Source: Methylotenera sp. (GTDB lineage Bacteria > Pseudomonadota > Gammaproteobacteria > Burkholderiales > Methylophilaceae). Taken from it: DNA of 17,434 nt. The stretch is taken from the NCBI GenBank assembly GCA_005791685.1, contig SXVG01000099.1:1-17434 (forward strand), read 5' to 3'. Shown here piece by piece: positions 7,109-14,595 of this stretch; position 1 is the stretch's first letter, and the number at the start of each line of letters is the position of its first letter. A program made the translations under genes and the position numbers. The notes beneath the pieces are model-generated. The model worked only from the letters and a program-made list of their open reading frames with translations. It did no database searches and was not told the origin of the DNA.

Positions 7109-7503
7109 TGACAACAGAATTAGACCCAAACAAATCCGACGCCAATTATTTAGAAGGACTGAAACTGGCTGTGGTGGACGCCATTGAAGACATTAAAGGC
7201 TTTGATATCAACGTCATGGATGTACGTAAATTGACTTCCATGACCAGCTACATGATAGTGGCCAGCGCCACGTCCAGCCGTCAAGCCAAAGCCATCGCCG
7301 ACAATATCCGTGAAAAACTGAAAGAAAAAGGCTACGCCATACGCGGCACCGAAGGTGAAAAAGAAGGTGAATGGGTGTTGGTTGATTTAAACGACATCGT
7401 CGCCCACATCATGGTGCCCGCTACCCGTGCTTACTACAACCTAGAACAACTGTGGGGTGAGGCCGAAACGCGTCGCGGTCACATCAAAGCCGACCACAAT
7501 TAA
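7108..7503 (+). CDS. rsfS: Ribosomal silencing factor RsfS
   Basis: RsfS (Iojap/YbeB family) binds ribosomal protein uL14 on the large subunit and blocks subunit joining in starvation or stationary phase. The 131-residue protein contains the family core: LKLAVVDAIEDIKGFDINVMDVR (18-40), MIVASATSSRQAKAIADNI (49-67), GYAIRGTEGEKEGEWVLVDLNDIVAHIM (75-102) and the terminal ATRAYYNLEQLW (105-116). The start overlaps the panD stop by one base (TAATG), so it is coupled to panD. In most proteobacteria this gene follows nadD; here panD takes that place. rlmH follows after 54 bases, as usual. Confidence 0.95.
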   Translation: MTTELDPNKSDANYLEGLKLAVVDAIEDIKGFDINVMDVRKLTSMTSYMIVASATSSRQAKAIADNIREKLKEKGYAIRGTEGEKEGEWVLVDLNDIVAHIMVPATRAYYNLEQLWGEAETRRGHIKADHN

Positions 7504-7544
7504 GCCAGAAGCCCACTGCTCATCAGGGTTTTAGCCAGCAGATT

Positions 7545-7549
7545 AAGGA
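7545..7549 (+). promoter_or_regulatory. Shine-Dalgarno that selects a TTG start for rlmH
   Basis: AAGGA lies eight bases before the TTG at 7558. There is no ATG or GTG in frame at this point, and RlmH proteins begin with a M-K-L-like stretch immediately here, so the ribosome-binding site and the family N terminus agree on TTG. Confidence 0.75.
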
Positions 7550-7557
7550 TGTAAGCA

Positions 7558-8025
7558 TTGAAACTGCGCATTATCTCGGTTGGCCACAAAATGCCCCAGT
7601 GGGTTGAAACAGCTTGCCTAGAATACACCAAGCGCATGCCACGCGAACTGGGCCTAGACATCATCGAAATCAAGCCGGAAAAACGCGCTGCCGGCAACAA
7701 CACCGAAAACATCCAAGCCATAGAAGCCAAACGTATTATCGAAGCCATCGGCAAAGACTATTGCGTGGCCTTGGACGAACGTGGCGTGGAAGTGAGCACC
7801 TTGCAATTGGCCGATAAATTACGTGATTGGCAAAACCATGGACGCGATATCGCCTTGGTCATAGGCGGTGCCGATGGTCTGCACGCCAGCGTTAAACAAA
7901 AAGCCGATTGGCTATGGGCTTTATCCAAACTCACCCTACCGCACGCCATGGTGCGCGTGCTGTTAGCCGAGCAACTCTACCGCGCCCATACCGTCATCAG
8001 CAATCATCCTTACCACCGCGAATAA
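7558..8025 (+). CDS. rlmH: 23S rRNA (pseudouridine-1915-N3)-methyltransferase RlmH
   Basis: RlmH is a SPOUT methyltransferase that methylates N3 of pseudouridine 1915 in helix 69 of 23S rRNA on assembled 70S ribosomes, using S-adenosylmethionine. The 155-residue length is normal. Visible marks are the N-terminal KLRIISVGHKMPQWV, the cofactor-binding knot around DIALVIGGADGL (97-108), LSKLTLPHAMVRVLLAEQLYRA (122-143) and the conserved C-terminal HPYHRE that ends the family. Translation starts at TTG with a good ribosome-binding site. Its pairing with rsfS is the standard arrangement. The photolyase ATG follows the stop by two bases. Confidence 0.96.
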   Translation: MKLRIISVGHKMPQWVETACLEYTKRMPRELGLDIIEIKPEKRAAGNNTENIQAIEAKRIIEAIGKDYCVALDERGVEVSTLQLADKLRDWQNHGRDIALVIGGADGLHASVKQKADWLWALSKLTLPHAMVRVLLAEQLYRAHTVISNHPYHRE

Positions 8026-8027
8026 GC

Positions 8028-9458
8028 ATGGCCACCGTCCCATACGACAAAGCCTTAGTTTGGTTTAGACGCGACCTGCGTGACTACGACCAGGCTGCGC
8101 TCTATCACGCCCTTAAATCCGCCAACCAGGTTTACTGTGTATTTGTCTTTGATAGCGACATACTGGACCTGCTCAAGAACAAGGCCGACCGCCGCGTCGA
8201 ATTTATTTGGCTGGCGGTGAGCGAACTCAAAACCGCCTTACAAAAACAGGGTGGCGACTTAATGGTTTTACACGGCCGTGCCAGCGATGAAATACCCGAA
8301 TTAGCCAGCCAATTGCAAGTCGATGCGGTGTTCTGCAACCACGACTACGAACCCGCCGCCATACACCGTGACGCAAAGGTGGCCGCGCGCTTACAGGAAG
8401 AAAACCGCGCTTTTCACCATTACAAAGATCAGGTGATCTTTGAAAAAGACGAAGTGCTCACCCTGGCTGGCAAACCTTACGGCGTGTTCACCCCTTATAA
8501 AAATGCTTGGCTAAAAAAAATCAACGATTTTTACCTGCAGCCTTACCCGGTCGACGCCTATTTAAAAAACTTAGCCAAAACGACCCCGCCTAAGCCCCTA
8601 CCCAGCTTAACCAGCTTAGGCTTTAAACCCACCAACCTTAGCGAGCTGGGCATTAAAACCGGCATGCAAGGTGGCTTGGCTTTGTTTGACGACTTTAAAA
8701 ATCGTATGGCAAATTACCAAGAAGCACGCAATTTTCCGGCCGTCAAAGGCGTGTCCTATTTGTCGGTGCATTTGCGCTTCGGCACCGTGTCCATCCGCCA
8801 CTTAGCGCGCAGTGCCCTGCATGAAGCCAATGCGGGTGCGCAAACTTGGTTAAGCGAGCTGATATGGCGGGATTTTTATGCGCAAATCTTACACCACCAT
8901 CCGCAATTGGCGGCGGGCCACGCTTACAAAACTGAATTTCAAAACCTGGCTTTCAGCAATGATGGCGCATTGTTTCAAGCTTGGTGTGAGGGCCGTACTG
9001 GCTACCCATTGGTAGATGCCGCCATGCGCCAACTTAACAGCAGCGGTTTTATGCACAACCGTTTACGCATGATAGTCGCCAGCTTTTTAGTTAAAGATTT
9101 ATTGATCGATTGGCGTTGGGGTGAGCGTTATTTCGCTGAACAATTAATTGATTTTGACTTCAGCGCCAATAACGGTGTCTGGCAATGGGCGGCCAGCACA
9201 GGCTGCGATGCCCAACCGTGGTTTAGAATTTTCAACCCGATTACGCAAAGCGAGCGTTTTGACCCTAACGGTAAATTCATACGCCGTTACGTACCCGAGT
9301 TGGCTACGTGCAACGACCGAGAAATCCATGCGCCTTGGTTAATTGCCAGCCACCGACTGCAAGCACTCAATTTACGCATAGGCATAGACTATCCAGCGCC
9401 GTTGGTTGACCATGCCACACAACGTGCATTGGCACTTGCGCTCTACAAAGGCAGCTAA
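8028..9458 (+). CDS. phrB: Deoxyribodipyrimidine photolyase (class I CPD photolyase)
   Basis: This flavoprotein uses blue or near-UV light to split cyclobutane pyrimidine dimers. Residues 7-130 form the antenna-binding Rossmann domain (ALVWFRRDLRDYDQAAL). The FAD domain follows: SYLSVHLRFGTVSIR (243-257), ELIWRDFYAQIL (277-288, Trp280 at the lesion-contacting position), GRTGYPLVDAAMRQL (322-336), HNRLRMIVASFLVKDLLIDWRWGE (343-366) and NNGVWQWAASTGCDAQPWFRIFNP (381-404) with the electron-transfer tryptophans. Asn381 matches the asparagine near flavin N5 in E. coli PhrB. The frame is open to 7908 inside rlmH, but the ATG at 8028 gives the expected 476-residue protein. It follows rlmH by two bases, so it may be co-transcribed with that housekeeping pair. 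Confidence 0.95.
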   Translation: MATVPYDKALVWFRRDLRDYDQAALYHALKSANQVYCVFVFDSDILDLLKNKADRRVEFIWLAVSELKTALQKQGGDLMVLHGRASDEIPELASQLQVDAVFCNHDYEPAAIHRDAKVAARLQEENRAFHHYKDQVIFEKDEVLTLAGKPYGVFTPYKNAWLKKINDFYLQPYPVDAYLKNLAKTTPPKPLPSLTSLGFKPTNLSELGIKTGMQGGLALFDDFKNRMANYQEARNFPAVKGVSYLSVHLRFGTVSIRHLARSALHEANAGAQTWLSELIWRDFYAQILHHHPQLAAGHAYKTEFQNLAFSNDGALFQAWCEGRTGYPLVDAAMRQLNSSGFMHNRLRMIVASFLVKDLLIDWRWGERYFAEQLIDFDFSANNGVWQWAASTGCDAQPWFRIFNPITQSERFDPNGKFIRRYVPELATCNDREIHAPWLIASHRLQALNLRIGIDYPAPLVDHATQRALALALYKGS

Positions 9459-9662
9459 CCCTCACATCCGCGCAAAGTGCAGGGGTGTGCCAAGTCAGCC
9501 CAATTTATTGGCAATAAAACAACAATCCTGTGGCAAAAAGCCCAAAAGGCTAGACAACCCAGACCCGCTCGGTTAAAGTAGTGACAGTTAAAAGCGGGGG
9601 CTTTCTCATTTAAAACGTACGCTTATTGCACTAAAGAGTAGCCTCGATTAAGGGTAGGAAAG
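9459..9662 (+). other. Intergenic region between photolyase and mlaA; weak hairpin
   Basis: These 204 bases hold no convincing gene. An imperfect hairpin pairs CCCGCT (9564-9569) with AGCGGG (9593-9598), with an inner TTAA/TTAA pairing and a T-rich stretch after it (CTTTCTCATTT). It could be a weak intrinsic terminator for the photolyase transcript. I found no good sigma-70 promoter for mlaA. The mlaA ribosome-binding site is AAGGG at 9650-9654. Confidence 0.25.
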
Positions 9663-10394
9663 ATGCAAAATAAGATTAGCCATTACACCAAGAATTTCGT
9701 CATCATGGCGAGCCTAGTTATGCTATCGGCTTGCGCCACAGCAACCAATAAAGACCCGCTGGAAGGCATGAACCGCGGTATCTATAAATTCAATGATGTC
9801 GCCGACAAGGCGCTCATTAAACCGGTCGCCACCGTCTACCAAAAAGTCACCCCCGCACCAATACGCAAAGGCATCAATAACTTCTTTGATAACTTAAGCT
9901 CCATCACCACGATTTTTAATGATTTATTGCAATTTAAATTTGCCCATGCCTTGAATGATGCGGGCCGCTTTGTCATTAATAGCACGGTGGGTATCGCCGG
10001 CTTTTTCGACGTGGCGAGCATGGACAATGTGCCTAAACACAAAGAAGATTTTGGCCAAACCTTAGGCCATTGGGGGATGAGCGACGGCGCTTACTTGGTG
10101 CTGCCTATCCTAGGCCCATCCAGCTTACGTGACACCACGGGCTTGGTATTCGATTTAGCCACCACCGACCCGATAGCGTACGCACATAGAAAAGGCGACG
10201 TGCGCTTGCACAATCAACTGCGCGCAGGCCAACTCATAGACAAACGTACGGAACTACTCACCGCGACCGACTTGATAGATGAAGCGTCTTTAGACCCTTA
10301 CGCCTTCACACGTGACGCCTACTTGCAACGTCGCGCAAGCTTGGTACAAGACGGCTTGGTCCCAGAAGAATTCATTAAAGACGACTACGAATAA
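9663..10394 (+). CDS. mlaA: Outer-membrane lipoprotein MlaA (VacJ family)
   Basis: MlaA sits in the inner leaflet of the outer membrane and removes phospholipids that have strayed into the outer leaflet, passing them to periplasmic MlaC for return to the inner membrane. The 243-residue precursor has a lipoprotein signal peptide with lipobox LSAC and lipidated Cys24. The domain then runs from DPLEGMNRGIYKFNDVADKALIKPVA (31-56) through NFFDNLSSITTIFNDLLQFKF, NSTVGIAGFFDVAS, DFGQTLGHWGMSDGAYLVLPILGPSSLRD and DPYAF near the end, all typical. The residue after Cys24 is alanine, so the outer membrane is the expected destination. The mlaFEDCB transporter genes are not in this window. The gene is convergent with pmbA. 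Confidence 0.95.
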   Translation: MQNKISHYTKNFVIMASLVMLSACATATNKDPLEGMNRGIYKFNDVADKALIKPVATVYQKVTPAPIRKGINNFFDNLSSITTIFNDLLQFKFAHALNDAGRFVINSTVGIAGFFDVASMDNVPKHKEDFGQTLGHWGMSDGAYLVLPILGPSSLRDTTGLVFDLATTDPIAYAHRKGDVRLHNQLRAGQLIDKRTELLTATDLIDEASLDPYAFTRDAYLQRRASLVQDGLVPEEFIKDDYE

Positions 10395-10397
10395 GCT

Positions 10398-10429
10398 TGC
10401 GAGTAGGCCGCACCAGTGGCTTACTCGCA
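10398..10429. terminator. Hairpin between convergent mlaA and pmbA, possible two-way terminator
   Basis: TGCGAGTAGGCC (10398-10409) can pair with GGCTTACTCGCA (10418-10429) over 12 positions including one G-T pair, around an eight-base loop. It starts four bases after the mlaA stop and includes the last three codons of pmbA. Neither side has a clear T-run, so if it terminates it is not a textbook intrinsic terminator; it may instead protect 3' ends. Confidence 0.4.
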
Positions 10430-11761
10430 GGCCACGGTCATGCGCTCAATTAAAATTGAGCCCACTTGTTTCGACCCCTGCACCAACACATCCGAACCGA
10501 TGCCAACTATGGCTTGCAACATATCGCGCATATTGCCGGCAATGGTGATTTCCTCCACGGCGTGCACAATCACCCCGTTCTCCACCCAAAAACCCGCGGC
10601 CCCTCTGGAGTAATCGCCGGTAACGGCATTCACACCACTGCCCAATAACTCGGTGACCAACAAACCCGTGCCCATTTGCTTGAGCAGGCCAGCAAAATCG
10701 TTAGGGCCAGATTGCACCAGCAAATTGTGGTTACCTCCGGCATTGCCTGTGCTTTGCATGCCCAGTTTACGTGCCGAATAACTGCCCAAGACGTAGCCTT
10801 GCAAGACGCCGTCTTTGACCAATTGCCTAGCCTTGGTGGCCACACCCTCGCTGTCAAACGGGCTGCTGGCTAGGCCTTTTGCTAGGTGCGGGTCCTCGAC
10901 TATATTGAGTAATGGGCTGGCAATTTTCGTGCCTAAGCTATCCAATAAAAAAGACGATTTACGGTACAAGCTACCGCCGGAAATAGCGTTAATGAGCGTG
11001 CCTATTAAGCCGCTCGCCAAGGGCGCCTCAAATAGCACTGGCACTTGGCAAGTGCGGATTTTTCTTGAGTGCAGGCGACGCAGCGTGCGCTCACCGGCGA
11101 TGCGCCCTATGTCGTCCGCCGACTGCAAATCACTGGCGGCACGGGCGGTGCTGTACCAATAATCCCGTTGCATGCTGTCGCCCGCTTCGGCTATCACCGA
11201 GCAACTAATGCCATGCCGCGAACTCGGGTAACCGCCGGTAAAGCCATGGCTATTGCTGTAAGCAAAGTAGCCTTCGCCGGTAGAAACGTTAGCCCCTTCC
11301 GAATTCGTAATGCGTTTATCCACGGCAAAAGCCGCCGCTTCACAGTCTCTAGCCATCACAATGGCTTCATCAACAGAAATGGGCCAAGCATGATGCAGCT
11401 GCAAATCCGGCACATCGGTGGCCATCAACTCGGCATCGGCCAAACCGCAATACGCATCTTTTGCCGTGTACTTAGCAATATCGCAAGCTGCTACCACTGT
11501 GTCTTGCAAGGCGGTCAGGCTTAAATCGGAAGTGCTGGCATGGCCTTTTTGTTGACCGAAAAAGACCGTGACCGACAGGCCTTTATCACGGTTGTATTCG
11601 ATATTCTCAACTTCATGCAAGCGCACCGACACATTCTGCCCCATGCTTAAACTGACTTCCGCCTCAGCCGCGCTCGCACCCTGCTTTTTGGCAAGCTTAA
11701 GCACGTCCTGCGACATCTGTTTGATTTCATCTAAACTGTAACTAAAGCCTGTGTTAACCAT
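10421..11761 (-). CDS. pmbA: Metalloprotease PmbA/TldE
   Basis: TldE (PmbA) is the catalytically inactive partner of TldD; together they form a cytoplasmic zinc protease that degrades unfolded peptides and in some bacteria matures microcin or processes the CcdA antitoxin. The 446-residue protein is full length. Recognisable segments are the N-terminal SVRLHEVENIEYNRDKGLSVTVFFGQQKGHASTSDL (45-80), the SEGANVSTGEGYFAYSNSHGF region, SSPFDSEGVATKARQLVKDGVLQGYVLGSYSARKLG, and the C-terminal SGVNAVTGDYSRGAAGFWVENG. There is no HExxxH, as expected for TldE rather than TldD. The frame is open to 11836, but the ATG at 11761 gives the normal start; the longer version would run into the REPIN. It is divergent from darP, as in E. 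coli. Confidence 0.95.
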   Translation of the reverse strand: MVNTGFSYSLDEIKQMSQDVLKLAKKQGASAAEAEVSLSMGQNVSVRLHEVENIEYNRDKGLSVTVFFGQQKGHASTSDLSLTALQDTVVAACDIAKYTAKDAYCGLADAELMATDVPDLQLHHAWPISVDEAIVMARDCEAAAFAVDKRITNSEGANVSTGEGYFAYSNSHGFTGGYPSSRHGISCSVIAEAGDSMQRDYWYSTARAASDLQSADDIGRIAGERTLRRLHSRKIRTCQVPVLFEAPLASGLIGTLINAISGGSLYRKSSFLLDSLGTKIASPLLNIVEDPHLAKGLASSPFDSEGVATKARQLVKDGVLQGYVLGSYSARKLGMQSTGNAGGNHNLLVQSGPNDFAGLLKQMGTGLLVTELLGSGVNAVTGDYSRGAAGFWVENGVIVHAVEEITIAGNMRDMLQAIVGIGSDVLVQGSKQVGSILIERMTVACE

Positions 11762-11800
11762 GCGCTGTCCATTGTGAATGTTGCTGTGCGTGTTTATACC

Positions 11801-11857
11801 CTGTCGGTCTAAAGGCCGACCTACGTAGGATAGCAAGGTCGGCCTTTAGGCCGACAG
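11801..11857. repeat. REPIN-like element: two inverted REP palindromes
   Basis: Two 20-base arms (11801-11820 and 11838-11857) are inverted copies differing at one base, separated by 17 bases. Each arm is itself a hairpin: the right one is GTCGGCC-TTTA-GGCCGAC with a perfect seven-base stem, the left has one G-T pair. The spacer contains a ten-base palindrome, CCTACGTAGG (11820-11829). Read on the minus strand, the left hairpin is preceded directly by GTAG, the tetranucleotide that marks REP elements moved by RAYT (TnpA-REP) transposases. The element fills the gap between divergent pmbA and darP. No RAYT gene is in the window. Confidence 0.8.
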
Positions 11858-11874
11858 CACCAAACCAGTAAGGC

Positions 11875-11883
11875 TGATATAAT
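11875..11883 (+). promoter_or_regulatory. Extended -10 promoter for darP
   Basis: TGATATAAT gives a TGn motif plus a perfect TATAAT (11878-11883). There is no -35 at the right spacing, which extended -10 promoters do not need. Transcription would start near 11890, only about two bases before the darP ATG at 11892, and there is no Shine-Dalgarno, so the message would be leaderless or nearly so. Confidence 0.5.
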
Positions 11884-11891
11884 ACCGCAAC

Positions 11892-12494
11892 ATGAAAGCC
11901 AAAAAGACAAACACCGGTATTGATTTTAGTTACGACGCCAATCTAGCCTCAAAATTAAACACCGAAGAACCCATCAGCAAAACCCAGCTCAAAGCCGAGG
12001 CGGATGATCAGCAAGCGCTGGGCGTGCGCCTAACCGAGCTGCCTAAAGACAAGCTACTTAAATTAGACCTGCCAGAAGCCGTACTCACGGCCGTTTTGGA
12101 CAGCAAAAAGATTACTGCTAACGGTGCCATACGCCGGCATAAACAATACCTAGGGCGCCTCATGCGCGACCTAGACAATGCCCCCATACTGGAGCAATTG
12201 GCGCGCTGGGATGGCAAAAACAGTGCGGAAAATGCCTATTTTCATGGCTTAGAACGTTGGCGCGACCGCATCATTAAAGAGGCCAATGCCCTATCGGAAT
12301 TCATCGCGCTCTACCCACAAACCGACATCCAACAATTGCGCACCTTGGCACGCAATGCACAAAAAGAATCGGCTGCCGGAAAACCGCCAAAAAGCAGCCG
12401 AGAACTCTTTAAGCTGTTACGTGACGTAACCCAAGCCACTCAAGAAAACAGCGACGCCGACGATGACCAGCGTGAGCCTAACAACCTAAGCTAA
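11892..12494 (+). CDS. darP: Dual-action ribosomal maturation protein DarP (YjgA)
   Basis: DarP helps late assembly of the 50S subunit. The 200-residue protein has the DUF615 features: LTELPKDKLLKLDLPEAVLTAVLDSKKITANGAIRRHKQYLGRLMRDLD (47-95), the conserved LERWRDRII (120-128) and a central lysine and arginine rich surface fitting an rRNA-binding protein. The N-terminal 40 residues and the last 20 (acidic, ENSDADDDQRE) look disordered. It is divergent from pmbA across a REPIN, a gene pairing also found in E. coli. The start is the ATG at 11892, directly after the predicted promoter and with no ribosome-binding site. The antiporter gene follows after 19 bases and may be co-transcribed. Confidence 0.93.
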   Translation: MKAKKTNTGIDFSYDANLASKLNTEEPISKTQLKAEADDQQALGVRLTELPKDKLLKLDLPEAVLTAVLDSKKITANGAIRRHKQYLGRLMRDLDNAPILEQLARWDGKNSAENAYFHGLERWRDRIIKEANALSEFIALYPQTDIQQLRTLARNAQKESAAGKPPKSSRELFKLLRDVTQATQENSDADDDQREPNNLS

Positions 12495-12513
12495 GCCTGA
12501 TAAGAAACGCATC

Positions 12514-13749
12514 ATGGAAAACACCGCCAGCATCTTGCAAGCCAAAGAATTACTCCTGTTACTGGGCCTTATTTTAGGCGTGGGCACCGCCAGTGGCTTT
12601 CTTGCTCGCCTGTTAAAAATACCCGACGTCGTGCTATTTTTAATCGCTGGCATGTTGCTTGGCAGCGCAGGCTTAGGACTGATAGAGGTGAAAGTGGATT
12701 CCACTTTAAATCAATTATTATTGATTTTTGGTTCTTGCTACATCTTGTTTGACGGTGGCGCCAGCGTGCGTTTGAATGTATTAAAAAGCGTGTGGCCTAG
12801 CTTGCTGTCTTTGGCTACTTTGGGCGTATTAATCAGTGCCGCGGTCACCGCCGTTGCCGCCCAGTATTTTCTGCACCTGCCTTTCATTTTCGCCTTATTA
12901 TTGGGCGCAGTGATTGCTTCCACCGACCCAGCCACCTTGGTGCCGGTGTTCAAACAAGTCAAAGTACGAGCCAAAGTCGCGCAAACCGTCATGAGCGAAT
13001 CGGCTTTTAACGATGCCATGGGGGCGATTTTAACCTTTGCGGTATTGGGCATCGCCTTATCAGGTGGTGACTACGCTATTGGTGACGGATTAATCTCATT
13101 GTTGCAACAATCACTACTGGGCATCATGGGTGGCGCCCTATTGGGCTATTTAGCCGCCTTGTTAATTGCCCATGAAAAACTCAGCTTCTTAGCCGAATAC
13201 GCCCCACTGGTAACCCTCATGGCTGTCGCCGCCGCTTACCTGGGCGTGGACATGCTGCATGCCAGTGGCTTTATGGCGGTGTTTGTATTTGGCATGGTAT
13301 TGGGCAATAAAGACTTGCTGGGCTTTAACATGCCGGTAGCAGAAGCTCGTAAATTAGACGACTTCGTGCTCACCACCTCGCTCATTATGCGTATTTTCAT
13401 TTTTATCTTGCTCGGCTCACAAGTCAATTTTGCGCTATTGCAACAGTATTTTTGGGGTGCACTGGCCGTGGTCGTCGCCTTTATATTTCTGTCCAGACCT
13501 TTGGTGGTATTCGCTTGCACCCTGCCTAACCGCCAGGCCAAGTGGACCTTTAAAGAGCTGTTGTTTATGTGCTGGACGCGTGAAACCGGCGTCATTCCTG
13601 GCGCCTTAGCCGGCATGCTGGTCGGCATGCAAGTGCCTTACAGCGACGTCATCGCATCGGTCACGTTCATGGCTATTTTGCTGACGATATTATTGCAAGC
13701 CCCCAGCACCCGATGGCTGGCTCAAAAACTCGATCTGCTTGAAGATTAA
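12514..13749 (+). CDS. Cation/proton antiporter, CPA1 (NhaP-type)
   Basis: This 411-residue inner-membrane protein has about a dozen predicted hydrophobic helices. The CPA1 ion-binding region is clear: ASTDPATLVPVFKQ (135-148) in the broken fourth helix and MSESAFNDAMG (160-170) in the next, where Asn166-Asp167 is the ND pair thought to bind the exchanged ion, giving electroneutral exchange in known NhaP proteins. LILFD-like ILFDGGASV (77-85) is also typical. There is no C-terminal RCK or cytoplasmic regulatory domain. Sodium, potassium or lithium preference cannot be read from sequence. The start ATG lies 19 bases after darP. The gene is convergent with the PDZ gene with only 12 bases between stops. 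Confidence 0.88.
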   Translation: MENTASILQAKELLLLLGLILGVGTASGFLARLLKIPDVVLFLIAGMLLGSAGLGLIEVKVDSTLNQLLLIFGSCYILFDGGASVRLNVLKSVWPSLLSLATLGVLISAAVTAVAAQYFLHLPFIFALLLGAVIASTDPATLVPVFKQVKVRAKVAQTVMSESAFNDAMGAILTFAVLGIALSGGDYAIGDGLISLLQQSLLGIMGGALLGYLAALLIAHEKLSFLAEYAPLVTLMAVAAAYLGVDMLHASGFMAVFVFGMVLGNKDLLGFNMPVAEARKLDDFVLTTSLIMRIFIFILLGSQVNFALLQQYFWGALAVVVAFIFLSRPLVVFACTLPNRQAKWTFKELLFMCWTRETGVIPGALAGMLVGMQVPYSDVIASVTFMAILLTILLQAPSTRWLAQKLDLLED

Positions 13750-13761
13750 ATCGCCAGTTCC

Positions 13762-14571
13762 TTAGTGACGCGCGTTCAGGGCCACGTTGACTTTTATCAG
13801 CTCACCGTTGCGTTGTAATTCTATCGCCACCGTTTGACCGGCATAGCGTTTTACTGCCGCAAACAAATCGTCAGGCTTGTTGAGCGTTAGCTCGCCTATT
13901 TTCAACAAGCTGTCGCCTTTAATAATATGGGCTTGTGCAGCAGGCGAACCTTTGATCACCGCAAGAATTTTTAAGCCTGGTTCCGCTTGCGGCTTGTCAT
14001 CTTCACCGCCAGCCACTTTCACCAATTTAATCACGTGCACGCCCAATACTGGCGTCGGTAATTTAGCCCAATAACTGGCGTAATAATTGTACACAGTGGG
14101 CTCTTCCAGCAAGTCTTTTTCGTCTATCTCAGCACCGGTTTTAGCTGCCTCTTTGATTAAATCAAATTTAGCGCTGCCGGTTTTAGCCGAGCCGTATTTA
14201 CGATAAACCAACACCGTGTCGGCTTTAATGCTTTTACCCAACTGCAAGGCACCGTCTACCGGGGCATCCGTGCCAGAAAAGCCGCTTGAGCCCATCAGAT
14301 CATAACCATCTTCCAACATGCTGATATTGTCTTCGTCTTTGTGACGACTCAAATACATTTTGGTGTCTGGCTGAGCACTTAAGGATTTAAGCTGACTGGT
14401 ATTTTGCGCTTGGTAATGCTTGGCGTAGGGATTGGCCTCAGCTGCCATCAAGGGCCGGCTAAGCAAAAGCGTGCCTACACTTAACAACACCAGCAACATG
14501 CATTTTTGCTTGGTAAAAAAAGTGAATTTAAGCGCCGACGGGATCAATAAATTAATGGCATGGGTGCGCAT
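13762..14571 (-). CDS. Exported PDZ-domain protein of unknown function
   Basis: The 269-residue precursor starts with a long signal-peptide-like segment: a basic patch (KQK, 21-23), a hydrophobic core (MLLVLLSVGTLLL, 25-37) and a likely signal peptidase site after AEA or MAA (about 42-46). An AAAGGA eight bases before the ATG at 14571 supports the long start, though Met25 is a possible alternative. The C-terminal PDZ domain spans about 175-266, with the ligand-loop region GLKILAVIKGSPAAQAHIIKGDSLLKIG (199-226). Before it lies an unnamed module with LEDGYDLMGSSGFSG (86-100), ADTVLVYRKYG (117-127) and an aromatic VYNYYASYWAK (160-170). No protease catalytic residues are seen, so I read it as a periplasmic or envelope binding protein, not an enzyme. 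It is divergent from mogA. Confidence 0.82.
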   Translation of the reverse strand: MRTHAINLLIPSALKFTFFTKQKCMLLVLLSVGTLLLSRPLMAAEANPYAKHYQAQNTSQLKSLSAQPDTKMYLSRHKDEDNISMLEDGYDLMGSSGFSGTDAPVDGALQLGKSIKADTVLVYRKYGSAKTGSAKFDLIKEAAKTGAEIDEKDLLEEPTVYNYYASYWAKLPTPVLGVHVIKLVKVAGGEDDKPQAEPGLKILAVIKGSPAAQAHIIKGDSLLKIGELTLNKPDDLFAAVKRYAGQTVAIELQRNGELIKVNVALNARH

Positions 14572-14595
14572 GGGGAAATCCTTTAATGTGGGTGA

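Noticed and set aside
7504..7557. CTGCT/AGCAG inverted repeat between rsfS and rlmH
   Set aside because: Only a five-base stem with a long loop; not distinguishable from chance.
7908..8027. Forty-residue N-terminal extension of the photolyase frame
   Set aside because: It lies wholly within rlmH, and the ATG at 8028 begins directly before the conserved ALVWFRRDLR stretch.
11069..11524. Open frame of 151 codons on the plus strand within pmbA
   Set aside because: It is antisense to a clearly coding gene, shows no family features and has the look of a frame kept open by codon bias.
11762..11836. Upstream extension of pmbA on the minus strand
   Set aside because: The added codons would translate REPIN sequence, and the ATG at 11761 gives the usual 446-residue protein.
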